This document shows, in pieces, positions 12,200-25,000 of a DNA stretch of 64,000 nt. The translations under genes and the position numbers were made by a program. Origin of the DNA: Alligator mississippiensis (taxonomy: Eukaryota > Chordata > Crocodylia > Alligatoridae); NCBI RefSeq assembly GCF_030867095.1, contig NC_081824.1:168276933-168340932 (forward strand). The letters are read 5' to 3'. The number at the start of each line of letters is the position of its first letter. Within the stretch, counting starts at the first letter, position 1. The notes below the pieces were generated by a model. It was not told the DNA's origin. It saw nothing but the letters and a program-made list of their open reading frames with translations, and made no database searches.

Positions 12200-12942
12200 C
12201 AGGGGTATTCAGTTCAGTATGGCCACACCATAGGAAGTTTGATAATCAGAAATGAGACAGCACCTGCAAGGTCTGTAGTGTCAAAAATTGAGCACCATTC
12301 TTCCAACCTGAAGTATGGCACAGTGGAAGAACCACGATAGGAAAAAACAGTCCAAGGGTTTGTACGCAAGTTCAGGAGCTGAGACACCAAACCAAATGAG
12401 GCAGTGCCTAATCCAGCCATGGACCAGATCTTGTTTGTGAGCTTGATCTGGCCAACATGCAGGGTGGCAGGGGGGATCCAGCTGTGGGGGGTGCACAGCC
12501 CAAATCTGATCCATCTGCCCAGGGGGTGGGGTGCAATCCAGCCCTGATCCTGATACATGGCAGGTGAGGCAGGGCAGGAGACAAGGTAGAGCACCCCGAT
12601 CCTGACAGGGGTGCCTGACCCCAATCCAGACATCCCATGGGAAGTGGGGGGAGCAGCTCAGCCCAAATCCAAATGTGCTAGGAAGGATGTAGTGGCCCTG
12701 ATCCATAGCCTTAGTGGGTAGGTAGGGTGGAGCAGCTCCTACATGGATGCATAGGCAGGAAGCAGCCCAGCCCAATCTGGACACACTGCTACAATGGCTT
12801 GGACAAGGATGGACTGGGATGCATGGAGCTTCCACTGCTCCCCAGCTGCCAATTGTTTCCAACTCATTGGGATCCCCACAGGTCAAATGTCATGGCTCTG
12901 TAGGCTGGATTTGGCCTGCCAGCCAGAGGTTGAACACCCCCT
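12200..12942. mobile_element. Probable non-autonomous hAT element
   Basis: The left end caggggtattcagttcagta and right end gaggttgaacacccc form imperfect inverted repeats of hAT style. The inside is GC-rich and gives spurious long minus-strand frames (201 and 139 codons) rich in Cys, Pro and Trp with no domain. No clean target duplication was found, so the boundaries are approximate. Confidence 0.5.
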
Positions 12943-13186
12943 ATATACAGCTCATGGCAGAAATTTGACATGATTACCTCATGATATACTGAAGCATTTG
13001 GCTGACTACAGATAGGATGCAGCATGAGATGTAGACCTAACTATCCTGTTTAAACTCAATCTTTGATCAAATTGTCTCTAAGTTATAGCCTAGGATGAAG
13101 TTTGAAAGTTTGGATTCTGCTACTAGCGTGCATTTTTAAATATATCTATAACAATCCAGCTCCCATTATTCAGCCTTCATTTAAAA

Positions 13187-13390
13187 ATAGGGGTGGCCAA
13201 CCCACAGCACATCTGCCATAAGTGGCATGGGCAGTATCTGAGTGTCACCTGTCAGCTCAGGGGAGAGCAGAAAATACAGCAGCAGATCAGGCAGGGAGCA
13301 GAATGCACAGCAGCAGCTTAGGCAGGGAAAGGGACTGGAGTTACACTCAAAGGGTGCAAGGTTTAGCTTCAAAAAGGTTAGCCCCCACTG
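13187..13390. mobile_element. Small hAT-type element
   Basis: About 200 bp. The left end aggggtggccaaccc and right end ggttagcccccactg fit the common hAT 'caggggtggccaac' terminus. The flanks atttaaaa and atttaaag match at 7 of 8 positions, consistent with an aged 8-bp target duplication. Confidence 0.6.
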
Positions 13391-13717
13391 ATTTAAAGTG
13401 CTGAATTTCTCTTCCTTGGTCACAAAGTGTCAGAGTATAAATTAACACAACATTTCTCTGAGTCAGCAGACAACTTGAGACAGGCTCAAGGCAAGAGGGG
13501 AGGGAACTACCCCATTTTCCATCTACCTCATTTGGAGCATCAGCTCTTTAAAACCCAGGGATGACACAGAGCAAATAGAAGACAGGACAGGAAAAGCCAT
13601 AAAAAGTGAAACCCTTAGACTGCGGAAGCAGGTAGTGGGAGCTACTGTAGGAAAGAAAATGGAATAGGAAGACAAGCGACTCTCAGACTTGGAAGAGAGA
13701 AAGTGTGTGTGGGGGGG

Positions 13718-13768
13718 GAGAGGAGAGGAGAGGAGAGGAGAGGAGAGGAGAGGAGAGGAGAGGAGAGG
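13718..13768. repeat. (GAGGA)n simple repeat
   Basis: About ten tandem GAGGA units directly after a G8 run. The purine strand is the plus strand. The Ser/Leu/Pro-rich minus-strand frames here are artefacts of the repeat. Confidence 0.95.
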
Positions 13769-14323
13769 TCTGGAAGGGGGCAAGAGGAGAGGCCTAGAAG
13801 GCAAAAGATTCTCTCAGTGAATACTGCTAAACATGACAAAGGACTAAGTTAAACTTCAGTTAGTTAGCAGAGGAAAAGCTCTCTGCTTGATCTCTGTGCA
13901 AACTTCACAGTGCTACACCTAGGGAGGAGGTCACTGTGGAACATGGGGTATATGAAATCTGGAAGGAACATTTCAATCGATAACAAAATTCCATCCAATA
14001 ATCTGTCATCCCTTGCTTTCAGCGGAAGGGCAGGACTTGAATTCTGCCACCTTAAGAGAATGCAATACATTGGTGGTCCCCAATCTGCAGTCCACAGACC
14101 AGAAGGGCTGGAAAGCCACAAGCAGGGTCTGCACCTGGCCCTTACGTGCCTGTACAGCATTTTCAGTTAAAAGTCTGAGGACATGGACACACAGCAGTCT
14201 ACACAAGATCTGGAGGACTGACAGAAGTCCAGTAGCCCAGTACATTTAAGAATTTCTGGCATAGGTGAAGCAGCATTGTAAAGTACTTCTACATAAAGTT
14301 AGAGGTTCGGGGAATTGCCTACA

Positions 14324-14628
14324 CCAGTGATTCTCGATCAGGATGTTGTTGCATCCTGGACTTCCACGAGATCCTTTTAAGGGTGCTGGCAGGATGCCAC
14401 GCATTATTAGTTCTGTTAGGCATGCAAACACCTACACATGATTCATAAGATAAACACAAAGATTTCAAGCATGAATCCAGATTTTCAAAACCATTCTGAC
14501 CTGTTATAGTCTTTCTGAGCTCTTTGCAACAGAAGAATTGCTCTGGAATTTTTTCTGTAGTCCATAAATGAGTAAAAGCTAAGAGGCATTTTCCTAGGGG
14601 TGCTCTGACTCAAGGTTGAGAACCACTA
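14324..14628. mobile_element. hAT-type element
   Basis: The left end cagtgattctcgatcagg and right end caaggttgagaaccact are inverted repeats of the widespread 'cagtggttctcaacc' hAT terminus. It is about 305 bp with no coding capacity. No intact target duplication was found. Confidence 0.65.
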
Positions 14629-15860
14629 TAACAGGGCTGCTATCACTACATCTATGCCAGTAGAGCCCTGGCTTGGTGGCTACACAGTGCAAAGTACCAG
14701 TTCATCTTCCAGCATTGCTAAACCATCTGCCCAAACATAACCTAAGGGATGGGGAACATTTCTGGCAGCACAGCTGTATGTACAGCAGGGGTTTTGCTGG
14801 CATGACTACAACAGCTGGGGATGCAATTTTTATAGTCTCCTTAGTTAATATACCTCTTTCCAGCAAGGTGTAGTAGCATGGGCGAAGCTTCATTAAAACA
14901 AGCAGGCAATAATGAACAAGTAGCTACTTGCTTCCATTACCCAAGACTCTTCTCTTCTCTCTAAAGAACGCAGTGTTTGCTTTTCAGGAATACCAAGTAG
15001 CCACAAGGTAACCAAGAAATCAATGGGACATTAAGAAACAGAAACTGATGGAAGGAAAGTGTTTTTTTCCTCTTGGAAAAGAAAGACCAGCTGTTAGCTT
15101 TTTAGATTCTTGACTCTCAACATCCCAAAACCATGAAAAATGAAGTTGAAGTGACTGTCAACATGGTTTTGAGATCTGAAATCCTTCAGCCCTTATGCCT
15201 GAATTTATGTTGTCACTGACCATAATCCCAGTCTAACTCAGTGAAGCAGAGAACTGTTTTGTGTGTAATGTGTAAAAGCTAATGAACTTTAAAATCACCT
15301 ACACAAGGGGTCCCAAACTGTGGTATACATACCCCTGGGGGTACACAAGACATCTCTGAAGGGTACATGGGAGAAACTGTGTAAAACGGAAGGGCTGATT
15401 TCTTAGACAAATCCCATATACCTACTCCTCTCCTGCTACCCCAAGCCTCTGGATGAGATGCTTCATCATCAACATATATTATGATTCCTAAGGATGTAAA
15501 TTGAAGGGGTGTCACTGGATTTCATGCTTTTCCCCTGGGGCCAAGTGAGATACCTGATTAATCCTATCCTTTTTATAATTTTCCTTCTTCCACTATATGG
15601 CATAAACCTGGCAGGAGAAATACAGCATTTTTACAAGGCAATGATTAGTTTTGGTGAGAGAGAAGGGAGATTTTGAGGGAAGAAAGAGAAAAATCACTCT
15701 TCCATTCCTATCAGCTGTTTACTACCAAGTCCCAATACACCCTTGGTGTTGGACTCAGAGCTCCTCTTATGCCCTTCTTCTGCTCGGAGAGAAACTGCAA
15801 AGGAAGCCCTCTGACTCCACACACCTTCACTAGGCTTTTTAGGAGATGACCAAAATGGCC

Positions 15861-15908
<48 letters not shown>

Positions 15909-17095
15909 CCTTTAAAATCCTGCCAGCAGAAGTTTTCTAAACCTGTGGAGTACGGTAGTGAAACTGCAGGTTCTAAAGGGAAAGCAAGGCTGAAAAGGTC
16001 TAATAAAAGTCATGCTCTTGAAAAGGAAGCAGCAGACTTTGCTCAGGAAGAGAAAGCTAACTTACAGTTCTTTAAGGGCACCAGTATTAATTTATGGCAT
16101 TCTCTTTTCCTCCTAAAGCAACTGATTTTGAATAGTCTCTTGCTACAGCAAAGAGAAGAGAAAAAGCTACCAAACTTAGTTTATACCTCCTCTACTTTAT
16201 AATTGACAGATGAGATAAACAAGTTGAGACCACCAACCCAGTTAGAGTGAGAGGCAAAGTGAAGAAAGCTAGCAACTATCAGAACTGTTCAGACTCCATT
16301 CAGCACAAGGCTTTTACACTAAATGAAAAATTTGTTAGCAGAAAGCAGAAACTGCCATAGGCACAGCATACAGTCCACCAGACGGCAAATGTATTAGCTA
16401 AAGGGTCTAAAGTGCCTGATCCAGAAGCCAGCTGTACAATGCAATGTTAAAGTGCTCAGATGTAGCTGAAAAGTTCTCAAATTAAAACTACCAAGTTCAT
16501 GCCATGAACTTTCCACAGTCTTTAAGTAAACGGCTGGTGCAGGATTCAAAGTCCACTTTGGTAAGCGTTTTTCTCCATTATCAAGCTGTTTGGGCATAGT
16601 GCAAATTAAATGAAGACTAGCAGACAATGACCTAGATTCCTACCTACTTTTAATGGTGTGATCTTCAAGCAACGTGTGTCTCAGTAGCAACACCTAGTGG
16701 CTACAGAGTAAATTTAAGATTTCTTCTGCCTAGATCTCACAAATGCAGTTAAGTGACACTTCAGTGTGTTCATTTACTCTATTGGCTGTATCTAAGGCCT
16801 GAAACTTGAGTCACAACTAGTATTCGAGTCCTTTGCTTCACAGGCTCATCCAATCAAAACTGCTGACACAGGCTGTACCATTTAATCCAGTTATGTCTGT
16901 TTTGGGCCCAAACAAGTCGTATTCAACTAATGAGTATCTTTCACTCTCATACGAAAATAGGAAGGACCACCGAAGGAAGTGTGAATTACATACAATTTTT
17001 AAATACATTGCCCAGCAACCTTTTCAAGCTTTCAGCCACTATCACAACTGTTCTGTTCAATCTCTCCAAGAAGTAAAAGAATCCCAAACCAACCA
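14629..17095. other. Intergenic downstream of FAM98A
   Basis: No gene was recognised. A possible hAT fragment begins near 15308 (aaggggtcccaaactgtgg), but its partner end was not found. The 118-codon plus-strand frame at 15846-16202 starts in the AC repeat and has no recognisable domain. Confidence 0.4.
15865..15906. repeat. (AC)21 microsatellite
   Basis: Twenty-one uninterrupted AC units, likely polymorphic in length. The Cys-Val and Thr-His frames across it are artefacts. Confidence 0.97.
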
Positions 17096-18263
17096 GAGAA
17101 CATACAGATACTTTTATTGCTCGCCTTCTATACATCAGCACACCTTCAGCCATTTTCTCTTTCACAGCTTGACAATGTTTATGTACACAAAAACCCAGCA
17201 AGAAGCATTATGTGGCTCTCAGGGAGTGGAAAAAAAAACCTGTAAGAACATCAAACATCAGCCAGGCTTCATTTTCTGCAGCAATAATAAAAGGGCCACC
17301 TCCAGGTAGGAACTAATCTCCCCAGGCCGTAGTGCATTTCTCTTTTTCTTTTTTTTCTTAAAAAAACAACCAAAATAACCCCCAAAACCCCCAAAGAAAC
17401 TGCGCTGGATTTGCTGAGCCAGTGGTATTAACTTGTGCATAAAATAAATTTCACTTCGCTTTTTCTTCTAGATGATTTCAAGTAAAAGTTAGGTTGAGAG
17501 AAGGAGCAACTTGTTTTGGATGGATGCAGGTCAGTTTGAATCACTATACTTAACTACAGGCCTACATATACTATTGGTTGACAGATTGGCTTGGCTTGAA
17601 ATGATCTTTGCAGACTTGGCAGCAGCCAAAAATCTCCAGAGTTAAGCAGGTGGTGCAATTTTTGATAAGTGGAAGATAAGGCTACTGGATGTGAAATCTA
17701 CAGAAGAGCTCATATAATAGACACAGCAGACATACTGGTTAGAGAGCAATTCAGAAGCAAGCAGGTGTGGGTGGGTGGGTGCGTGTAACCTCTTCTTGAC
17801 TAACACAGCAGGCCAGCAAGTCAAAGCAACACTCAAAACTGTGTTTGAACATATGTCTGAAAAAGCATTTAGAAAGGAACACGGAAACAAAACCATTTGT
17901 GTATTACAAGTCTGAACAAACAAGTCTTCATGTCTATAGTTATACCTCAGAATGGAAGGCAGGCACACCATGAGAACTGCTGAACAAAATGGTTGGATCA
18001 GAGGAATTCAGTCCAATGTTTAAAAAGCATGGCTATTAGTCAAAGGTTTGGTGGAGCCCATTGAAGAGTGGCAGTGTAGTTATTTTAGTCAGACAAAAGG
18101 AAAATCAGAGGTCTACTCCTATGCTCAAAGCAAAGCATCTCACCCAAAAAAGAGCTTGCTTGTCACATACAGCTTTGCATTAATTCAAGACACAATTAAA
18201 ATCAGGCCTCTGAAACTAGGTTTCTATTATTTGAGCTCTGCTGAAGTGTAAACTTTAGTAGCC
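17095..18263 (-). other. FAM98A: FAM98A 3' untranslated region
   Basis: Sequence downstream of the FAM98A stop. The first AATAAA on the minus strand after the stop lies at 17118-17113, so the transcript should end near 17095, giving a 3'UTR of about 1.15 kb. The exact cleavage site is inferred. Confidence 0.6.
17113..17118 (-). terminator. FAM98A: Candidate poly(A) signal of FAM98A
   Basis: AATAAA on the minus strand (tttatt on plus). It is the first canonical hexamer downstream of the FAM98A stop codon. Confidence 0.55.
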
Positions 18264-19046
18264 TCAGCTAGTAAAGTGTCTTCCTTGTCCAAATCCAGAC
18301 TGGTTATACTGATAGCCTCCATGTTGGAAGTGCTGCTCAAACTGCCCCCCTTGATTAAAGTTCTGTCCACCTCTGCCTCCCCAGCCTCCTCCTTGGCCTC
18401 CACGGCCACCACGACCTCCACGGCCACCTCTCCCTCCTCCACGCCCACCTCCTCGATCACCGTGGGACCCACCATCTTGGTATCTGTTGTCCTGTTGGTA
18501 GCCGCCACTGCCACCACCCTGGTATCCACTTCCTGTATATGAAGACTGATAACCGCTGTAGCCACCTCCTTGGTATCCGCCACCACCACCATGATAGCCA
18601 CCTGTTTGAAAACCTGCATCTCTGTAGTTGCTATCCCTGTAGCCACCGTCCTGATAGCCACTTCCTCCATCTGTCCAGCCTCCTTGGAGTTTGTTTCCTC
18701 TTCCTCCCCCTCTGCCTCCATGGTCATAACTGCCACGTCCTCCTCGCCCTCCTCTGTCATGACCCCCTTGTTCGTGACCTCCTCGTCCTCCATATGAATC
18801 ATAGCCTCCTCGCCCTCCGCGGTCGTGACCCCCATGGTCATAGCCTCCTCGCCCGCCACGGTCGTGGCCCCCATGGTCATGACCTCCTCTTCCGCCATAT
18901 GATGATTCATAGCCACCTCTTCCTCCTCTGCCTCCACCTTGCTGTTGAGTCCCTTCTGGTCTTTTCTGCCATGGTGGCATCTCAGGAGGTGGTGGCTCAA
19001 TTTCATTGGGCCTGCCACCTCTGTCAGGCACTCTGCCCATTAATAC
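18264..19046 (-). CDS. FAM98A: FAM98A coding exon 8 (RGG tail and stop)
   Basis: The acceptor ends at 19047, and the exon opens VLMGRVPDRGGRPNEIEP (residue 297 on). After PPWQKR comes a long Gly/Arg/Tyr/His tail with repeated GGHDRGGRGG-type units (about 18750-18900), then GYQGGG and GGYQDGG-type units. It ends QYNQSGFGQGRHFTS before the stop. RGG repeats bind RNA and are arginine-methylation sites. The other two frames also stay open because of the GGN-rich composition. Confidence 0.96.
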   Translation of the reverse strand, partial: VLMGRVPDRGGRPNEIEPPPPEMPPWQKRPEGTQQQGGGRGGRGGYESSYGGRGGHDHGGHDRGGRGGYDHGGHDRGGRGGYDSYGGRGGHEQGGHDRGGRGGRGSYDHGGRGGGRGNKLQGGWTDGGSGYQDGGYRDSNYRDAGFQTGGYHGGGGGYQGGGYSGYQSSYTGSGYQGGGSGGYQQDNRYQDGGSHGDRGGGRGGGRGGRGGRGGRGGQGGGWGGRGGQNFNQGGQFEQHFQHGGYQYNQSGFGQGRHFTS

Positions 19047-22000
19047 CTATAAAGGGAAGGGAAGGACTGCTTTAGGAACACAGATATGATACAAAAGTCA
19101 CATTAAAATGGTATGACATCTTGACGGTGGTTGAAGAGTGCTATGCAGCTTGGGTTTTTCTGAGTCAATGCAGTAAAATCTGTATCTGAAGTGTTTTTAT
19201 GTTGATAAAATTCCATTAATCTCAAATGAGAGCTGTTCAGTTACCTCAGAGACTTTTCTATCAGAATCAAGGGCTAAATAATCCAACATGGTGTTTCCTA
19301 ACAGCTTCAAAGCACCACAAAAAGTGACAGTGCTCACTGAACTAAGAAGGGAAAAATTAGACTGGCTAACAAAGTAATATGATCACTGTTTATTTGATTT
19401 AATCCACGTGTTCACTACACATAAAAAAATTAAGATTATTTCCAAATGGATTTACTGCTCAGGACAGGCTGCTGGTTTGACAGCCAGAGAGACAAATTAT
19501 CTATCTAAATATCAGGCACAGCACAGGTGGCAGCAGCGCAAGCATTCACACAGCAGCTTGCTAGAATTCCTCACTGATCTCAGATCCCTTGGCAGGAATG
19601 ACTGTAATTCAGTCCCTGCGCCGATCAATCTTTTGTTTTCATGCAGAACCTGTCAACTAAGACACCAAGCAGTAGGGTATTCTTGGTATATGACAAGTTT
19701 GCTAGAAGTGAACAACACCTCCTCTTGTTTTACAAAGGCTGTTGAACAGATAATCAGATGGTGTCCACTACATTTGAGAACATGTTGAAAAGATTTTCAG
19801 TTAAGCGCTCACTGGAATTTGTATGTTCATGCCTATGTCCGTGTATCCTTTTTACTTTTTTTTCATCTACAGAAATTTATGGCAAGTGAATTTCAAAAAG
19901 TTGCCTACTTCTGTTGAGTGAGTATTACATCACTTCTAAAAGAATATCATGCAGCTTGCCTGAGATGAGGCCCAACAAGCCACCAACCCAAATAACAAAT
20001 ACACAGAAAAGCATGCATCACAACCTGGCCTGTGCACATGATGGGAAGGTAGACTGTGAAACTGTTTCAGTATGTCGAGAAACCAAGGAACTGTCAAGAT
20101 TCATAAGGAGACTGGACGTTTACATATTTCATAAGTTACAGTTCTCTCTAGCCACTAAAATGAAGCTTTTGTGGAAATGCCTATTCTGGCATTTGTCATG
20201 GGTTTAATGGGTTTCTGTTTTATATTTTCTTCTGTCTTCTTCTGAGCCTGACTAAGGGTTTTTGAACCCGAAAGCTTGCTTAATAACTATTCTCCAACCA
20301 TTTGGGTTGGTCTAATAAAAGATATCAAATTCACCCAAGGAACCTTGTCTGCCTATGTCCTTAGACCAACACGGCTACAACCCAAACCCCTGCTTCTGTC
20401 CTATTAACATTTTTCTTGTTTTGTGATTTACTCTGTTCTCTTATTATAAATTACCCTGAACCCCTGCAGAAAGGATGGCATATACATTAAATAAATAAAT
20501 AAATATTAATCAAGCAAAACAAAAACAAATATCTAGAACTGACAATGGGTGGAGAAAAGCCACTGGAACAAGATAGGTCACCAGCAATGAAGTCTTGCGT
20601 TCCCAGTTAATCGTACCTAGCATCCTCAGTAAGTTTACCCTCATCTTCCCACTTCTCCTTCTGTATTCTATACCCTTTACTGAGATCTAAATAGGTACAA
20701 GATGCAGAGCTCTTGGGAGCAGGCAATCTAAGTTGCAATGTATAGCATTACAAGACTCAATCCTGTCTGGAAACAGGATACTACTGAAACAGAGAGAAAA
20801 ACAGCAGTAATGATTTTAAAAGTTCTGTTAATTTTTAACAGCTCCACTATCATGCAAATCTAACAAGAGTCAAGCTCAGTGCACAAGTCAAGCCCCTGAT
20901 TCTGCTATTCTGTAAAGCCAACATTTTTGGAAGTGGATGTATAATGCCCTTAATTTAGACAATATTTTTGCCACCTCAATACTTGCTTTTAAAAATCAAA
21001 CCTTGGACTATATAAACTTAGTCTAATCAGAGTGAATGCAAGAATCTAAACAGAAAACTGGCTCTTATTCCCCACATAATTAAAATAAATTAATGAAAGA
21101 TTACATACAAAATCAGACATATGTGATGAGAGCAGTATATAACAGCACTCTAGTTGTATCATCTATGACTAAGACAGTGAAATAATAGCACAATATATTG
21201 TTTTAAGGAGCAATAAATCTAGTGCTCTTGCTTTCTGCCCCCACAGTCAAGCCACACATGCAGCAAGGCAATGAAAATGGACATTGTCCTCCTGATTTTA
21301 AGCATCAGACAATATGCTCCTTCTCATATTGAATAAATTCATATATCAGAATAAGTCCATTAAGAACAGTCAAAGCAATGGTGGAATAAGGTGCTATTCA
21401 GAAGGAATAAGGATACTAGAATGTGATTATATCAGAAGTTCTAGATCCTAGAATTAAAACAGTAGCTGAAAGTATGATAAGAACTCGGAGCTGGTGGATA
21501 AGGATCAGTAACAAGAATGATAACAATGCATCACTTATTTGCCAGTCTTCACTTTGATGACAAGCAAATCATACTATTCTGTTTAAAACATGCTCTTATT
21601 CTGAAGTTTTTTTTGCCACCTTAAAGTCAGTGAAGAGATACCTTATTAATGGCACATGCAGTCTTTTCTCTGATGGAGCCACTGCTTGTCCTCATAATCT
21701 TTGACAAGTCTTGCCGAGCTGCCAAGAGGTTAGCAATGGAAATAGTGCACTTAGTAGATAACAGTGCGCGTTTTGGTTGGTAAATTTTAGCCAATTTCTC
21801 TGTTTGACTCTGTTGAAAAGAAAAACATTAATCAACTAAAGATATGGGTATGTGACAAAATGCCTTACCAAAAATCCAGATTAATATGAAAACTAAAATA
21901 AATTATCTGTCATTAAGATAGATACGAACATAAGAAAAGTTAAGAAACACTTGAGAGTTTTAAGAATTGCTGTAACTAGGTCTGAGATCCAAATTTTGTT

Positions 22001-25000
22001 CTTATCTTAGTTTCACGGATAGTATTTAATTGTGACCCAACTGCCAAAAATGTTACATTGAACATTTCCTTTAAGAATTTTCCGATGGAACAAGAAAGAA
22101 ATAGTGAGAATCTGTATTTTTATTTTGCAAGTAGTCAGTGAAAACTGACATACATAAGCACACACACTCTAAAGAATTCTGACCAATCAACATCTCCAAA
22201 ATGACGATGAATTGCATCTGATCTAACTACTTCTACACCAGCATGGTTCCCAAACAGCTGATGTTTAAAATCCAAGTCTGTTATTTCTTATAGCCAAACC
22301 TCCAACACCGCTTCACTAGAAAGAGGGAGCACAAGGCTGTTTTGACCAGCCTCTACCCCACCAAACCAAGATGCCAAGAAACATGCACAGAACAAAATTT
22401 AACACAAAATCACCTGCTCTAATACAGACCTTTTTCTTCCCTATGCTGTAAAAATCTGAGGCAAATATCATGCCTTATTCGTTTCTATAACTTCTAATTA
22501 CAAAATGCCTAAGACTTGCCAAAACGTAAAAGAAATATGTCTCTTAAGAGATGACAGACTTTCATTGATGGCACAATGGGATCTCCAATCCTAACAACTG
22601 TGCCTCCTGCCGGCATATGCCAGAAGTGTAGGGCAGAATGCACAGTTTTGGAGATGAGAAATAAAATTCCTCAACCCTCAATCATGTGACAACCAGGGGG
22701 CACACCTAGATATCGAAAGTGCACCCAGCTGTCCATGACACAGCATCAGCTGCAGCACAGGGCTTTAAACATCCCCAAGCATAGGGAGCCAATGGACTTT
22801 TTCTGCACTATGATATGCAAAGGCCCTGTGCTAAGTAATTTTATAAACCTATTAGATGACTTGTGGGGCCCAATATAGATTTTTCCCCCTCGAAGGAACA
22901 TGGCTCTTTCACATTTAATGTGGAACTTCTTTAAGGCTGGTTTTTCTTCATTTTATCTGCTACAAATTCCCTGAACGTCTGGCACATTACCATTTATCAT
23001 ATGATTAACAGGTTAATTGCATGATAAATGTAAGGTCTGCAAGAGGCCTAATGTAGCTTAAGAAATTTCTGCCCCCTTCATGCAGTACATTTTGATGGGC
23101 TAGTAAAATGTGAGTCCCTGTTAATCTTGATACAAACAGATACATCTGGGCTGACAGATTTACACAGGCAAGGAAGAGTTGCATTAACCTGTTTAATAAC
23201 TACATTCTATGGAATATGCACTGCAAACTTGCAAGATTATAATATAAGGATATCTATACCCTTTAAATACGTATAAATAAAAACAGACATTTTACCTCAT
23301 TTTTTCCTGGCTAAGAGTGTAGTTCAGAGACTGCCTCTGCTACCATCAGTTTCCTGTGTTTGAGGGAAGCTACAACTGACCAAGGTAGCAAAAGTTAAAA
23401 ATGCTACTTAAACAAGTACCAGTAAATACAGGAAAGTCACTCTGAAGATGCTAAGATAAAAGTTCAGCTAGGAGCAAATGCTTCCTTTTCCACCTGCCTC
23501 TGTCTACAATCTCACCCTACCTACTCACCTTCTTGCATTATCTACTTTTTCTCTTCCTTTTCTTCCCAAAGGGATCTGTGATTGGGTCCCTAACCACATA
23601 TTCAATAAAATAAGGCTTTGGTGCTATATGCCAAGCCTTTCAGATGGATGCAACTAGTTTGCTTTCAGAAGGAAACATAAATACGATGGAGTTTGGGATG
23701 CAAGTGGGAATAAAAGACTGAGGCCTAATGATGGTGTAGAGCAGGTGGCAGAGTGCAGCGGGAGGCCTGCAGCCACCAGCCACTCAGAAGTTAGACAGCC
23801 CTCTTGTAAAGCAAAGGAGACAAGAGGGACAATGGCATAACTGGGCAGTACGTGTTCAAAGGGAGGGTGCAAAAATTAGATTTCCCAGCTGAATTCTTGA
23901 TATTTTAACACCTTTAGAGTGACCTGGAATTTTGGTTTACCCGCTATAGTTCCCCTCAAAGGCAGGAAAACAGGAACTGCTAAGAGCTGTGGTATACAGA
24001 TCAAAGTTATTACCCATGGACATACAGAAGTAGTGATGAAACTGGAACTCTGCCAGCCTGCAAAGGGAAACCCACAGTTTCCCAGATTTTTCTCCTTGCG
24101 ATGAGAAAAATCCATGTTTTTCCGAGGCAAATGGAAAACCCAGACCCCTGATGAGGAGGTGGTCAGCAAGATGTGTTCACACTACTATGCAGGTCAAGTG
24201 TGTAAGGCAAGAATCTTGTTGTGGTGCCCTCATGGCAAACAACTAGGGTTTGCTAACTGTCATACTAGCAGTCGCCTCTACTCTTGATGTTACTTTATCT
24301 GTCCATTTAACTGTATTTTTATCCTCTGAACATATTTTACATATACACAACATATCTTCTGATTTCACATGCTGTTACTAACCCACATAATGATCAATTT
24401 TTAAAACAAAATTTTATGGTTTAATTATAAATGTTATCATTTGCATTGTTACAAACTTCAGAAATTAATAAACCAAAACAGACATTGGTTCAGGGATATT
24501 TCCCATTACATATTAGTAAAGTAAGTTTTCAGAGAAGATAGCTTATGCTTTATAAGAGTGCAGTATGCTCATAGAAATCAATTTATACCTTAGCTCTCTC
24601 TGACCAGCCAAATGACTGCACGGTTACATCCAAACGTTTCACTAACAGCTTTCTCCGAACTTCATACTCATTGGCTATGGCTTGATTAATTGCTTCAATT
24701 TTTTCCTGCAATGAAAATTCACAAGCATGACAGTCTTCAGATTATGAACAGAATTACTTTCTAATTGCAAATAATAAGCAATAGGCACATGAAAGCAAAC
24801 AATGGTTTGGCATAAGCATTGAACTATCTACATAATTAAATAAATAGATACTCAACATCCAATTCTCAGTCAGTCATGGAAGCAAACAAAAATGCAAATC
24901 AGACCTAGTAACACAGCTTTGCTCCAGGTGTCAAACACTCGTCCTCACGGCAGCTCCAGTACTGCCCCAAAGGCACAGTTTTCATAGTCACTCGTAAAGA

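Noticed and set aside
12281-12886. 201-codon minus-strand frame rich in Cys, Pro and Trp
   Set aside because: It lies wholly inside a GC-rich non-autonomous hAT-like element. No domain, no splice context, and overlapping frames are equally open.
13523-13839. Ser/Leu/Pro-repeat frames near 13.5-13.8 kb
   Set aside because: They read through the (GAGGA)n simple repeat and have no independent support.
15694-15906. Cys-Val and Thr-His repeat frames
   Set aside because: Direct translations of the (AC)21 microsatellite.
18227-19018. A 263-codon second open frame overlapping the FAM98A RGG exon on the same strand
   Set aside because: The GGN-rich RGG repeat keeps other frames free of stops. The product is Glu/Val/Ala/Met low-complexity, and the plus strand is also open (178 codons). 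FAM98A is the conserved frame. No evidence for dual coding.
20226-20393. tRNA-derived SINE with pol III promoter
   Set aside because: An A-box-like word is present, but the only B-box-like word is about 100 bp away and has an extra base. Kept as an unclassified dispersed repeat.
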